Source: Acanthosepion lycidas (Eukaryota; Mollusca; Cephalopoda; Sepiida; Sepiidae). Taken from it: DNA of 64,000 nucleotides. The DNA is taken from contig OZ010605.1 in assembly GCA_963932145.1 (NCBI GenBank), positions 33,072,966-33,136,965 of the forward strand, written 5' to 3'. Shown in pieces: positions 11,107 to 25,200 of this stretch (position 1 is the stretch's first letter; each line of letters begins with the position of its first letter). A program made the position numbers and the translations under genes. The notes beneath the pieces are model-generated. The model did not search any database. It saw only the letters and a program-made list of their open reading frames with translations, and had not been told where the DNA came from.

Positions 11107-11252
11107 AAAGTTCTCCACTGCCTTAACCAGGTATTGAACTCACACTCTTTGGGTCCTGTCACTGGATCTAACCAACGCCTTTATTCACTGAGTCATGTGA
11201 CAGGACCCAAAGAGAGTGAGTCCAATATCCGGTTAAGGCAGTGGAGAACTTT
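11107..11252. repeat. Inverted repeat of a tRNA-like SINE head
   Basis: The arm at 11107-11163 (AAAGTTCTCCACTGCCTTAA...) and its near-complement at 11197-11252 are separated by about 33 bp. The minus-strand reading of the left arm contains TTGGTTAGATCC and GAGTTCAATACC, which resemble pol III A and B boxes of a tRNA-derived SINE. This is two head fragments in opposite orientation. Confidence 0.75.
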
Positions 11253-11570
11253 CGATCTCAGCGTGCGGCATCTTTGGAAAATGCCTGAAAACCCTACCCA
11301 AGCCTTGTGAGTGAAATTGGGTAGACGGAATCCTTGGGGACCGTCGATAGCTGTGCTTGATCGTGCTGGCCTTGTTGAAATTGTTCATCACGCTAGATAA
11401 CATGCTCCTTCCCAGAAACTGTAACTAAGATCTGCTCAGCATAGTTGCGGTATAAACCACAGTTAGGCTCTGTGGGTGTTGAATAAACACAAATGCGTCT
11501 GCCATAGGGATTGTCTAGCCGCCCTCGTATACGGTTATCCTCGAATACGAGTGGCCAGCTATATATACAA
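11200..11570 (+). mobile_element. SINE family S3, copy 1
   Basis: Shares blocks in order with copies at 47.3 and 56.1 kb: GCGTGCGGCA.CTTTGGAAA, AAGCCTTGTGAGTGAAATTG, CCGTCGATAGCTGTGCT, CACGCTAGATAACA.GCTC, AAGATCTGCTCAGCATAG, and TAGGGATTG.CTAGCCGCCC. Copy 3 has a B-box-like GATTCGAATCTC at its start, so a tRNA-derived origin is likely. The 60-codon minus frame inside is incidental. Confidence 0.7.
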
Positions 11571-11792
11571 TCCAAATTTTAATGAAGAGAGCTCGAAGCA
11601 TCATTAGACCCTTTGTCAAGAATACTGGAATATTTATTACCATATTGATGTCGGAGAGAGCTATACAAATACAGAAGTACTTGCACTTATGTTTTTATAG
11701 ATGAGGCAAACATATTTGATATTATACAACACAAAGTATATTTTTGAGCTGCTAGGATGGTTAGATCTATTTGGGAAGAATATTAGAGTAAT

Positions 11793-12012
11793 CGTGAATT
11801 TATTCTGACAGCAAACCGCTTACATTAGCATAGAAAATGAACTGATTATGTACACAAATAGAGAAAGGATCTTAAGACAAGGATATATCTTCTCGCCAGA
11901 CTTTTCATCCTTTACAGCAAGGCTACCCTAAACAATTTGGATACTTTACCAGGTTTTATTATCGCTATGCACAATCTTAACAATATAGGACACGCAGATG
12001 AAACTGTGTCAA
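11793..12012 (+). mobile_element. LINE family A reverse transcriptase fragment
   Basis: Translation gives LRQGYIFSPDFS, then LDTLPGFIIAMHNLNNIGHADETVSMAD, matching the RT core of the relic at 7.0 kb (HNLNNIRHADDTVL). The second catalytic Asp is replaced by Glu here. Several stops. Confidence 0.75.
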
Positions 12013-12074
12013 TGGCAGATTTTAATCATACCACCAATTGTATCTTAATTTTTTACAGTAGGATTCATCCTGTA

Positions 12075-12745
12075 CAAAGCATGGTAGTCATTCGCGGTAG
12101 AAGGTTAACTTAAGAGGAAATCTGTGCAGATAGTGTGGTGAGATAACGGTTAACCCTAGATATGGTTAAGATTGTAGTGATCGGGAAAACATCCTCTTGG
12201 GAGTTGGTTCCACGAAGCAGTAGTTCACGGGAAGAAGCTGTTCTCACCGATGGAATAAGGAGAGAATGTAGGTGATTTGATACTATGTAAGTGGCATGGC
12301 GTGTCCCTGTCGTGCAGGTTAGAATTGGTGGGACCAGGGAATGTAGTCCGAGCACTTTCCGTGGAAATAGCAATAGACCAGCGAGAGGTTTGCTACATTC
12401 CCCACCTGTGAGAGTGAGATTGGAGGGCGAAGGCGCTTTTAGACTCTATCAAGACTAGAGAGTGAGATATGGGCAGCTCTCACCTAACTATAACAACTGT
12501 ACTCCACTGTACTTTGGCTTGATCTGAGTCTTGTAATGGTAAGGGAGAGCATGAGGATTCAGGTACTTACTGGAGTGGTACAAGGAGCCGACCATTTTAC
12601 CTACACCCTTAACAATGGGTCGTTTGTTCCAGTTCCACTTGAGGTCATGTGTAAGTTTGAGGCCCAAGAGTCTTTCAAGCGTCGGTGCCTCCCCGAGAGG
12701 ATATCCGTTCATCATCATCGCTTTTGGTTCGTTCGTCATAATTCT
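12075..12745 (-). mobile_element. LINE family C (Jockey-like) 3' relic
   Basis: The minus strand reads MMMNGYPLGEAPTLERLLGL, KLTHDLKWN..., VGSLYHSSKYLNPHAL and YKTQIKPKYS, then after stops LHSLLIPSVRTASSRELLLRG and ITTILTISRVNRYL. The same order is found on the plus strand at 48.4-49.5 kb, where the reverse transcriptase is also visible. Part of the middle is deleted relative to that copy. Confidence 0.75.
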
Positions 12746-12859
12746 GTAGATATGTTCCTCAAGGCTCTACATACGCTCTACATACGTTCCCCAAAATGCT
12801 GTAAATACATTGCTCAAATTTTCTCGTATTTGGTTGTTTCATATTAATTCGAAATAGAC

Positions 12860-13945
12860 ACGTTCACACTGGTTAGTTACGGACAGAAGTGAGAGGTGGT
12901 AGACATCTCCAAACAACTGCTAGCTAAAAAGTTATGCGGATCTGTGGGTAAAGAGCAAATTTTGCTAGAAATCTTTGTGAACCTGGCAGTCATTCTGTGA
13001 TTAAATCATAGTTTTAGTATGTCAGTGCCACCCCAGAGAATATATTGTTTCAGCAATCATTTTAAAAGATATAATGTCGTTGTCGAGTCTCAAGAAGATG
13101 AAATACATTAGTGCTGTGTATGTAATCATATTTTTTGAGGTGGTGAAATGTATATTACAAGGTATCAATATATGTCGCTACATCATCAGTTACTGCGTAT
13201 ATATTTATTCTTATACACATATCACACTAGCGAAAATATACAGTATACAGTTTTTTTTTTCTTAGACATTCGCTGGTACTGCGTTTTTATCGTCATTTTC
13301 GAAATGAGATATAACTGAACTGAATATTAAAATAGACCCTGACAGCGAATGTGCGCTGAAAGAGATAAATGCTTAGCATGCGTATTACAGTACTTTATCT
13401 AAATAATAGATATATGACATTTTTTTACAAAAAGCATTTAAAATTAAAGAACGAACAAGAAAAGTGGTAATGGTGTCACCGTATGTCCCAATATTTTTTT
13501 CTAACATGCGTTCTTTCTATTTTCTATAATCCATATAAACACAAAGCAACTGACAACGTCGGTTTCATTTAAAGAATCTGGATGGCAACAAAGAGAAAAT
13601 ATTGCTCAGTTTAGCGAGGCAGTAATGATAACCTCTGCCACTATTATCTCTATCTTTATTCTCATTAAACCCGCTTCCATTTGCATGCTCACGCAAGGCG
13701 AGGCATCCCTTGTTAACGTTCATCTATTTCACTAACCTTGAACAAGTTTTTTTTTTTTTGGTAGTAGGGTTGATTTCCCAGCATGCATTGTTTTGCTGAT
13801 TACGCTTTTCTTTGCTAAAACATAACATCACCGTCAAAAAATTTCGTACAGCAAAAGTTTCTTGTTATAGTGGCTCGTATGTCTTCTATTAATTCCATGA
13901 CTGAAGTTCTAATTCTACGATGTTGAGTCTTTCCATAATCACAAG
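12860..13945. other. AT-rich stretch, nothing recognised
   Basis: No repeat family, RNA gene or protein motif identified. Confidence 0.5.

Positions 13946-13947
<2 letters not shown>

Positions 13948-13991
<44 letters not shown>
13948..13991. repeat. (TA)n microsatellite
   Basis: About 44 bp of TA. Confidence 0.95.
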
Positions 13992-13997
<6 letters not shown>

Positions 13998-14227
13998 GTC
14001 TTTGATGAAAACAAGATGCGATAATGAGCTAATCAGGAAATGATAGAGGCGCTGCATGGTAGTTATTTATCCCTCTGGTGAACGCAATAACAAAACGCCA
14101 TGTCGTATTTAAAAATAGAATTGTATATGTGAGAATATTGGAATGGGCCATGTATGAACTCCAGTAAACTAAACACTTTCAAAATCAATCGAATTACAAT
14201 TTAATTTATTGAACTGATTAATAAGGT

Positions 14228-14520
14228 GTAGTAATGGAGAGAGGCTCGGATTGAGGAATCAGATAGCCGAGTTCGAATTCCAGTTGAATCCCATAAATTC
14301 ACTTAGGTGCCAAAATAAAAGGAAAAGTATGAGTTCTCTTCTTCTCTCACCAGCTATGGGTAAATGGCAGGACAGACCGGTTTCTATAGACTTGGATGGC
14401 AACTGGTCTACCGCAGAAATGGCAACCTACTGCGAGAAAAAATCTGCCTCATCAGTCATGTATCGAAAGAAACATGATCGCCTACGCATGTATCCCGTAT
14501 GGCACATAACTGACTGATGC
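14228..14520 (+). mobile_element. tRNA-derived SINE family S1, copy 1
   Basis: Head GGTGTAGTAATGGAGAGAGG, then GCTCGGATTGAGGAATC and a B-box-like GAGTTCGAATTCC at about 14268. Body words AGCTATGGGTAAAT, ATGGCAACCTACTGCGAG, CATCAGTCATGTATCGAAAG and TGCCTACGC.TGTAT recur at 33.3 kb (plus) and 40.1-40.5 kb (minus). The 88-codon open frame inside is incidental. Confidence 0.75.
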
Positions 14521-14817
14521 AATGGTAAAATGAAGAATGTTGAGGAATTCGTTTGGGTCTTGAACAGAATCTGAAGAACTCAGTACTGTATCAGTTGATT
14601 TGTTTAGGTTGTAGGAATCTTTCTACTTGGGTTTTTGCTTAATGTCAAAATTCGGAATGCCGGGATTCGATACAACAACATAAAATATTTTTGTGGGACT
14701 GTTTCTAATTTGGTCGTTTAAAATAACCCCACGATTTTCATTGAAAGAATAAAATCCAATAGAAAAAAGACAACGTATTATCAACAAACAAACATTAATT
14801 TAATATAGTGATTTTTC

Positions 14818-15078
14818 AAGCGTAGCTTAGATGTGGTACATGGCCGAAAGTATGGGACACCCAGTGAGGATCGAACTCACTACTCAGTCTTAATGGTTTT
14901 AGTGAGACAAGCTTGCTGACCACTACACCGCCTTGAAGTGTCCTAAATGATTTTCTAATGTAGCTTAGATGTGGCACAAGACCGAAAGTATGGGGCACCC
15001 AGTGAAGATCGAACTCACTACTCAGTTGTAATTGTTTTAGCGAAACAAGCTTGTTAACCATTAGACAACGTCGAGGTA
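14818..15078 (-). mobile_element. Dimeric tRNA-like repeat (two SINE heads in tandem)
   Basis: Two copies about 127 bp apart. On the minus strand each has GTNTAGTGGTCAGCAAGCTTG- or TCTAATGGTTAACAAGCTTG-type A-box sequence. Each then has an AGTGAG - TTCGATC - (C/T)TCACT T-arm with a canonical 7-nt loop and a 5-6-bp stem. No matching acceptor stem is visible, so these are SINE heads rather than tRNA genes. Both are followed by the same GGTGYCCCATACTTTCGGYC tail. Confidence 0.7.
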
Positions 15079-15089
15079 CACACATTAAT

Positions 15090-15735
15090 ATAACGACATG
15101 AATACAAGAAGTTGGTTATAGATTTGAAAGTAATGTATTTTTTGGGGGGGTTAAAAAACGTTCTGGAATAAAATATAAATTGCATTAGTGTACGTATGCG
15201 AGAAACAGTGAAATGTCGTTATAAGTGTCTTTGTGTGAAAGAGTCAGTACGAATGTGCATGCTTAGAAGTAACGGGGGATACAAGAAATAGTTAGAATTT
15301 AGTTCTTACTGTGAATAATGTTGCCATAGATTGGAGCGGTCTCTTTGTGATTTGAGAGCGCGGTAGTTTTTCGCGTGTGGATGTGAATAAGGTTTTGAAG
15401 ATAAGCAGCTGGAGTGACGTAGACCTTGGTGACATCTGTGCGTCTCATGCTTGGATTTCGTGAGTTTTATGCACCTTTTCTTAAGAACATCGGCTTCATA
15501 ATTATATTATTTATTTCTTCCTAATTGGCCCTAAAAAGCCACGTGGTATGTCTTCTACTACGTCATCACAATATTTTAGCAGTATCTACCTAAATCAAGA
15601 GGAAATATTTTATTAAATATTTTAGCAGACGCGACAAAGCTAACTTCTCAAGGAATCCACAACAAGAAATATTTTATCGTTTCGATTTCATTCTTTTTGT
15701 AGTAAGGGAACTGGAATGCTTCATAACTGAGCCAT
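15090..15735. other. AT-rich stretch left of the satellite, nothing recognised
   Basis: No coding or repeat signal apart from composition. Confidence 0.5.
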
Positions 15736-16164
15736 TAATATGTTCTATACTTTTTATGCAATTTTCTATACATTTGATGCAAGTTTTATACAATATTTGA
15801 TGCAATTTTCTATACATTTGATGCAAGTTTTATACAATATTTGATGCAATTTTCTATACATTTGATGCAAGTTTTATGATGCAATTTTCTATACATTTGA
15901 TCCAAGTTTTATACAATATTTGATGCAATCTTCTATATATTTGATGCAAGTTTTATGATGCAATTTTCTATACATTTGATCCAAGTTTTATACAATATTT
16001 GATGCAATCTTCTATATATTTGATGCAAGTTTTATGATGCAATTTTCTATACAGTTGATGCAAGTTTTATACAATTCGCTATAATTTTCTATTCGTTTTA
16101 TGTAATCTATTCTTTTTATGCAATTTTCTATTCTTTTTATACAATTTTCTATACTTTTTTGTTA
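15736..16164. repeat. Degenerate left shoulder of the satellite, 79-bp period
   Basis: GATGCAAT words occur at about 15799, 15843, 15878, 15922, 15957 and 16001, alternating 44 and 35 bp, i.e. a 79-bp composite of diverged 21/22-mers built from TTTGATGCAATTTTCTATAC and TTTGATGCAAGTTTTATAC. It then loses regularity and passes into the clean array. Confidence 0.8.
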
Positions 16165-16233
16165 TTTTCTATACATTTGATACAAGTTTCTATACTTTTT
16201 ATGCAATTCACTATACTTTGTATGGAATTTTCT
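16165..16233 (+). repeat. Satellite edge motif, left
   Basis: A 69-bp variant segment containing ATACATTTGATACAAGTTTC and GCAATTCACTATACTTTG. It matches 28659-28727 at 63 of 69 positions by eye, in the same orientation. Confidence 0.85.
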
Positions 16234-19200
16234 ATTCTTTTTCTGCAATTTTCTATACCTTTTATGCAATTTTCTATTCTTTTTATCTAATTTTCTATAC
16301 TTTTTATGCAATTTTCTATACCTTTTATGCAATTTTCTATTCTTTTTATCTAATTTTCTATACTTTTTATGCAATTTTCTATACCTTTTATGCAATTTTC
16401 TATACTTTTTATGCAATTTTCTATACCTTTTATGCAATTTTCTATTCTTTTTATCTAATTTTCTATACTTTTTATGCAATTTTCTATACCTTTTATGCAA
16501 TTTTCTATACTTTTTATGCAATTTTCTATACCTTTTATGCAATTTTCTATTCTTTTTATCTAATTTTCTATACTTTTTATGCAATTTTCTATACCTTTTA
16601 TGCAATTTTCTATACTTTTTATGCAATTTTCTATACCTTTTATGCAATTTTCTATTCTTTTTATCTAATTTTCTATACCTTTTATGCAATTTTCTATTCT
16701 TTTTATCTAATTTTCTATACTTTTTATGCAATTTTCTATACCTTTTATGCAATTTTCTATACTTTTTCTGCAATTTTCTATACCTTTTATGCAATTTTCT
16801 ATTCTTTTTATCTAATTTTCTATACTTTTTATGCAATTTTCTATACCTTTTATGCAATTTTCTATACTTTTTATGCAATTTTCTATACCTTTTATGCAAT
16901 TTTCTATTCTTTTTATCTAATTTTCTATACTTTTTATGCAATTTTCTATACCTTTTATGCAATTTTCTATACTTTTTATGCAATTTTCTATACCTTTTAT
17001 GCAATTTTCTATTCTTTTTATCTAATTTTCTATACTTTTTATGCAATTTTCTATACCTTTTATGCAATTTTCTATACTTTTTATGCAATTTTCTATACCT
17101 TTTATGCAATTTTCTATTCTTTTTATCTAATTTTCTATACTTTTTATGCAATTTTCTATACCTTTTATGCAATTTTCTATACTTTTTATGCAATTTTCTA
17201 TACCTTTTATGCAATTTTCTATTCTTTTTATCTAATTTTCTATACTTTTTATGCAATTTTCTATACCTTTTATGCAATTTTCTATACTTTTTATGCAATT
17301 TTCTATACCTTTTATGCAATTTTCTATTCTTTTTATCTAATTTTCTATACTTTTTATGCAATTTTCTATACCTTTTATGCAATTTTCTATACTTTTTATG
17401 CAATTTTCTATACCTTTTATGCAATTTTCTATTCTTTTTATCTAATTTTCTATACCTTTTATGCAATTTTCTATTCTTTTTATCTAATTTTCTATACTTT
17501 TTATGCAATTTTCTATACCTTTTATGCAATTTTCTATACTTTTTCTGCAATTTTCTATACCTTTTATGCAATTTTCTATTCTTTTTATCTAATTTTCTAT
17601 ACTTTTTATGCAATTTTCTATACCTTTTATGCAATTTTCTATACTTTTTATGCAATTTTCTATACCTTTTATGCAATTTTCTATTCTTTTTATCTAATTT
17701 TCTATACTTTTTATGCAATTTTCTATACCTTTTATGCAATTTTCTATACTTTTTATGCAATTTTCTATACCTTTTATGCAATTTTCTATTCTTTTTATCT
17801 AATTTTCTATACTTTTTATGCAATTTTCTATACCTTTTATGCAATTTTCTATACTTTTTATGCAATTTTCTATACCTTTTATGCAATTTTCTATTCTTTT
17901 TATCTAATTTTCTATACTTTTTATGCAATTTTCTATACCTTTTATGCAATTTTCTATACTTTTTATGCAATTTTCTATACCTTTTATGCAATTTTCTATT
18001 CTTTTTATCTAATTTTCTATACTTTTTATGCAATTTTCTATACCTTTTATGCAATTTTCTATACTTTTTATGCAATTTTCTATACCTTTTATGCAATTTT
18101 CTATTCTTTTTATCTAATTTTCTATACCTTTTATGCAATTTTCTATTCTTTTTATCTAATTTTCTATACTTTTTATGCAATTTTCTATACCTTTTATGCA
18201 ATTTTCTATACTTTTTCTGCAATTTTCTATACCTTTTATGCAATTTTCTATTCTTTTTATCTAATTTTCTATACTTTTTATGCAATTTTCTATACCTTTT
18301 ATGCAATTTTCTATACTTTTTATGCAATTTTCTATACCTTTTATGCAATTTTCTATTCTTTTTATCTAATTTTCTATACTTTTTATGCAATTTTCTATAC
18401 CTTTTATGCAATTTTCTATACTTTTTATGCAATTTTCTATACCTTTTATGCAATTTTCTATTCTTTTTATCTAATTTTCTATACTTTTTATGCAATTTTC
18501 TATACCTTTTATGCAATTTTCTATACTTTTTATGCAATTTTCTATACCTTTTATGCAATTTTCTATTCTTTTTATCTAATTTTCTATACTTTTTATGCAA
18601 TTTTCTATACCTTTTATGCAATTTTCTATACTTTTTATGCAATTTTCTATACCTTTTATGCAATTTTCTATTCTTTTTATCTAATTTTCTATACTTTTTA
18701 TGCAATTTTCTATACCTTTTATGCAATTTTCTATACTTTTTATGCAATTTTCTATACCTTTTATGCAATTTTCTATTCTTTTTATCTAATTTTCTATACT
18801 TTTTATGCAATTTTCTATACCTTTTATGCAATTTTCTATACTTTTTATGCAATTTTCTATACCTTTTATGCAATTTTCTATTCTTTTTATCTAATTTTCT
18901 ATACCTTTTATGCAATTTTCTATTCTTTTTATCTAATTTTCTATACTTTTTATGCAATTTTCTATACCTTTTATGCAATTTTCTATACTTTTTCTGCAAT
19001 TTTCTATACCTTTTATGCAATTTTCTATTCTTTTTATCTAATTTTCTATACTTTTTATGCAATTTTCTATACCTTTTATGCAATTTTCTATACTTTTTAT
19101 GCAATTTTCTATACCTTTTATGCAATTTTCTATTCTTTTTATCTAATTTTCTATACTTTTTATGCAATTTTCTATACCTTTTATGCAATTTTCTATACTT

Positions 19201-22200
19201 TTTATGCAATTTTCTATACCTTTTATGCAATTTTCTATTCTTTTTATCTAATTTTCTATACCTTTTATGCAATTTTCTATTCTTTTTATCTAATTTTCTA
19301 TACTTTTTATGCAATTTTCTATACCTTTTATGCAATTTTCTATACTTTTTCTGCAATTTTCTATACCTTTTATGCAATTTTCTATTCTTTTTATCTAATT
19401 TTCTATACTTTTTATGCAATTTTCTATACCTTTTATGCAATTTTCTATACTTTTTATGCAATTTTCTATACCTTTTATGCAATTTTCTATTCTTTTTATC
19501 TAATTTTCTATACTTTTTATGCAATTTTCTATACCTTTTATGCAATTTTCTATACTTTTTATGCAATTTTCTATACCTTTTATGCAATTTTCTATTCTTT
19601 TTATCTAATTTTCTATACTTTTTATGCAATTTTCTATACCTTTTATGCAATTTTCTATACTTTTTATGCAATTTTCTATACCTTTTATGCAATTTTCTAT
19701 TCTTTTTATCTAATTTTCTATACTTTTTATGCAATTTTCTATACCTTTTATGCAATTTTCTATACTTTTTATGCAATTTTCTATACCTTTTATGCAATTT
19801 TCTATTCTTTTTATCTAATTTTCTATACTTTTTATGCAATTTTCTATACCTTTTATGCAATTTTCTATACTTTTTATGCAATTTTCTATACCTTTTATGC
19901 AATTTTCTATTCTTTTTATCTAATTTTCTATACTTTTTATGCAATTTTCTATACCTTTTATGCAATTTTCTATACTTTTTATGCAATTTTCTATACCTTT
20001 TATGCAATTTTCTATTCTTTTTATCTAATTTTCTATACCTTTTATGCAATTTTCTATTCTTTTTATCTAATTTTCTATACTTTTTATGCAATTTTCTATA
20101 CCTTTTATGCAATTTTCTATACTTTTTCTGCAATTTTCTATACCTTTTATGCAATTTTCTATTCTTTTTATCTAATTTTCTATACTTTTTATGCAATTTT
20201 CTATACCTTTTATGCAATTTTCTATACTTTTTATGCAATTTTCTATACCTTTTATGCAATTTTCTATTCTTTTTATCTAATTTTCTATACTTTTTATGCA
20301 ATTTTCTATACCTTTTATGCAATTTTCTATACTTTTTATGCAATTTTCTATACCTTTTATGCAATTTTCTATTCTTTTTATCTAATTTTCTATACTTTTT
20401 ATGCAATTTTCTATTCTTTTTATCTAATTTTCTATACTTTTTATGCAATTTTCTATACCTTTTATGCAATTTTCTATAATTTTCTGCAATTTTCTATACC
20501 TTTTATGCAATTTTCTATTCTTTTTATCTAATTTTCTATACTTTTTATGCAATTTTCTATACCTTTTATGCAATTTTCTATACTTTTTATGCAATTTTCT
20601 ATACCTTTTATGCAATTTTCTATTCTTTTTATCTAATTTTCTATACTTTTTATGCAATTTTCTATACCTTTTATGCAATTTTCTATACTTTTTATGCAAT
20701 TTTCTATACCTTTTATGCAATTTTCTATTCTTTTTATCTAATTTTCTATACTTTTTATGCAATTTTCTATACCTTTTATGCAATTTTCTATACTTTTTAT
20801 GCAATTTTCTATACCTTTTATGCAATTTTCTATTCTTTTTATCTAATTTTCTATACTTTTTATGCAATTTTCTATACCTTTTATGCAATTTTCTATACTT
20901 TTTATGCAATTTTCTATACCTTTTATGCAATTTTCTATTCTTTTTATCTAATTTTCTATACTTTTTATGCAATTTTCTATACCTTTTATGCAATTTTCTA
21001 TACTTTTTATGCAATTTTCTATACCTTTTATGCAATTTTCTATTCTTTTTATCTAATTTTCTATACTTTTTATGCAATTTTCTATACCTTTTATGCAATT
21101 TTCTATACTTTTTATGCAATTTTCTATACCTTTTATGCAATTTTCTATTCTTTTTATCTAATTTTCTATACCTTTTATGCAATTTTCTATTCTTTTTATC
21201 TAATTTTCTATACTTTTTATGCAATTTTCTATACCTTTTATGCAATTTTCTATACTTTTTCTGCAATTTTCTATACCTTTTATGCAATTTTCTATTCTTT
21301 TTATCTAATTTTCTATACTTTTTATGCAATTTTCTATACCTTTTATGCAATTTTCTATACTTTTTATGCAATTTTCTATACCTTTTATGCAATTTTCTAT
21401 TCTTTTTATCTAATTTTCTATACTTTTTATGCAATTTTCTATACCTTTTATGCAATTTTCTATACTTTTTATGCAATTTTCTATACCTTTTATGCAATTT
21501 TCTATTCTTTTTATCTAATTTTCTATACCTTTTATGCAATTTTCTATTCTTTTTATCTAATTTTCTATACTTTTTATGCAATTTTCTATACCTTTTATGC
21601 AATTTTCTATACTTTTTCTGCAATTTTCTATACCTTTTATGCAATTTTCTATTCTTTTTATCTAATTTTCTATACTTTTTATGCAATTTTCTATACCTTT
21701 TATGCAATTTTCTATACTTTTTATGCAATTTTCTATACCTTTTATGCAATTTTCTATTCTTTTTATCTAATTTTCTATACTTTTTATGCAATTTTCTATA
21801 CCTTTTATGCAATTTTCTATACTTTTTATGCAATTTTCTATACCTTTTATGCAATTTTCTATTCTTTTTATCTAATTTTCTATACTTTTTATGCAATTTT
21901 CTATACCTTTTATGCAATTTTCTATACTTTTTATGCAATTTTCTATACCTTTTATGCAATTTTCTATTCTTTTTATCTAATTTTCTATACTTTTTATGCA
22001 ATTTTCTATACCTTTTATGCAATTTTCTATACTTTTTATGCAATTTTCTATACCTTTTATGCAATTTTCTATTCTTTTTATCTAATTTTCTATACTTTTT
22101 ATGCAATTTTCTATACCTTTTATGCAATTTTCTATACTTTTTATGCAATTTTCTATACCTTTTATGCAATTTTCTATTCTTTTTATCTAATTTTCTATAC

Positions 22201-25200
22201 TTTTTATGCAATTTTCTATACCTTTTATGCAATTTTCTATACTTTTTATGCAATTTTCTATACCTTTTATGCAATTTTCTATTCTTTTTATCTAATTTTC
22301 TATACCTTTTATGCAATTTTCTATTCTTTTTATCTAATTTTCTATACTTTTTATGCAATTTTCTATACCTTTTATGCAATTTTCTATACTTTTTCTGCAA
22401 TTTTCTATACCTTTTATGCAATTTTCTATTCTTTTTATCTAATTTTCTATACTTTTTATGCAATTTTCTATACCTTTTATGCAATTTTCTATACTTTTTA
22501 TGCAATTTTCTATACCTTTTATGCAATTTTCTATTCTTTTTATCTAATTTTCTATACTTTTTATGCAATTTTCTATACCTTTTATGCAATTTTCTATACT
22601 TTTTATGCAATTTTCTATACCTTTTATGCAATTTTCTATTCTTTTTATCTAATTTTCTATACTTTTTATGCAATTTTCTATACCTTTTATGCAATTTTCT
22701 ATACTTTTTATGCAATTTTCTATACCTTTTATGCAATTTTCTATTCTTTTTATCTAATTTTCTATACTTTTTATGCAATTTTCTATACCTTTTATGCAAT
22801 TTTCTATACTTTTTATGCAATTTTCTATACCTTTTATGCAATTTTCTATTCTTTTTATCTAATTTTCTATACTTTTTATGCAATTTTCTATACCTTTTAT
22901 GCAATTTTCTATACTTTTTATGCAATTTTCTATACCTTTTATGCAATTTTCTATTCTTTTTATCTAATTTTCTATACTTTTTATGCAATTTTCTATACCT
23001 TTTATGCAATTTTCTATACTTTTTATGCAATTTTCTATACCTTTTATGCAATTTTCTATTCTTTTTATCTAATTTTCTATACTTTTTATGCAATTTTCTA
23101 TACCTTTTATGCAATTTTCTATACTTTTTATGCAATTTTCTATACCTTTTATGCAATTTTCTATTCTTTTTATCTAATTTTCTATACCTTTTATGCAATT
23201 TTCTATTCTTTTTATCTAATTTTCTATACTTTTTATGCAATTTTCTATACCTTTTATGCAATTTTCTATACTTTTTCTGCAATTTTCTATACCTTTTATG
23301 CAATTTTCTATTCTTTTTATCTAATTTTCTATACTTTTTATGCAATTTTCTATTCTTTTTATCTAATTTTCTATACTTTTTATGCAATTTTCTATACCTT
23401 TTATGCAATTTTCTATACTTTTTCTGCAATTTTCTATACCTTTTATGCAATTTTCTATTCTTTTTATCTAATTTTCTATACTTTTTATGCAATTTTCTAT
23501 ACCTTTTATGCAATTTTCTATACTTTTTCTGCAATTTTCTATACCTTTTATGCAATTTTCTATTCTTTTTATCTAATTTTCTATACTTTTTATGCAATTT
23601 TCTATACCTTTTATGCAATTTTCTATACTTTTTCTGCAATTTTCTATACCTTTTATGCAATTTTCTATTCTTTTTATCTAATTTTCTATACTTTTTATGC
23701 AATTTTCTATACCTTTTATGCAATTTTCTATACTTTTTATGCAATTTTCTATACCTTTTATGCAATTTTCTATTCTTTTTATCTAATTTTCTATACTTTT
23801 TATGCAATTTTCTATACCTTTTATGCAATTTTCTATACTTTTTATGCAATTTTCTATACCTTTTATGCAATTTTCTATTCTTTTTATCTAATTTTCTATA
23901 CTTTTTATGCAATTTTCTATTCTTTTTATCTAATTTTCTATACTTTTTATGCAATTTTCTATACCTTTTATGCAATTTTCTATACTTTTTATGCAATTTT
24001 CTATACCTTTTATGCAATTTTCTATTCTTTTTATCTAATTTTCTATACTTTTTATGCAATTTTCTATACCTTTTATGCAATTTTCTATACTTTTTATGCA
24101 ATTTTCTATACCTTTTATGCAATTTTCTATTCTTTTTATCTAATTTTCTATACTTTTTATGCAATTTTCTATACCTTTTATGCAATTTTCTATACTTTTT
24201 ATGCAATTTTCTATACCTTTTATGCAATTTTCTATTCTTTTTATCTAATTTTCTATACTTTTTATGCAATTTTCTATACCTTTTATGCAATTTTCTATAC
24301 TTTTTATGCAATTTTCTATACCTTTTATGCAATTTTCTATTCTTTTTATCTAATTTTCTATACCTTTTATGCAATTTTCTATTCTTTTTATCTAATTTTC
24401 TATACTTTTTATGCAATTTTCTATACCTTTTATGCAATTTTCTATACTTTTTCTGCAATTTTCTATACCTTTTATGCAATTTTCTATTCTTTTTATCTAA
24501 TTTTCTATACTTTTTATGCAATTTTCTATACCTTTTATGCAATTTTCTATACTTTTTATGCAATTTTCTATACCTTTTATGCAATTTTCTATTCTTTTTA
24601 TCTAATTTTCTATACTTTTTATGCAATTTTCTATACCTTTTATGCAATTTTCTATACTTTTTATGCAATTTTCTATACCTTTTATGCAATTTTCTATTCT
24701 TTTTATCTAATTTTCTATACCTTTTATGCAATTTTCTATTCTTTTTATCTAATTTTCTATACTTTTTATGCAATTTTCTATACCTTTTATGCAATTTTCT
24801 ATACTTTTTCTGCAATTTTCTATACCTTTTATGCAATTTTCTATTCTTTTTATCTAATTTTCTATACTTTTTATGCAATTTTCTATACCTTTTATGCAAT
24901 TTTCTATACTTTTTATGCAATTTTCTATACCTTTTATGCAATTTTCTATTCTTTTTATCTAATTTTCTATACTTTTTATGCAATTTTCTATACCTTTTAT
25001 GCAATTTTCTATACTTTTTATGCAATTTTCTATACCTTTTATGCAATTTTCTATTCTTTTTATCTAATTTTCTATACTTTTTATGCAATTTTCTATACCT
25101 TTTATGCAATTTTCTATACTTTTTATGCAATTTTCTATACCTTTTATGCAATTTTCTATTCTTTTTATCTAATTTTCTATACTTTTTATGCAATTTTCTA

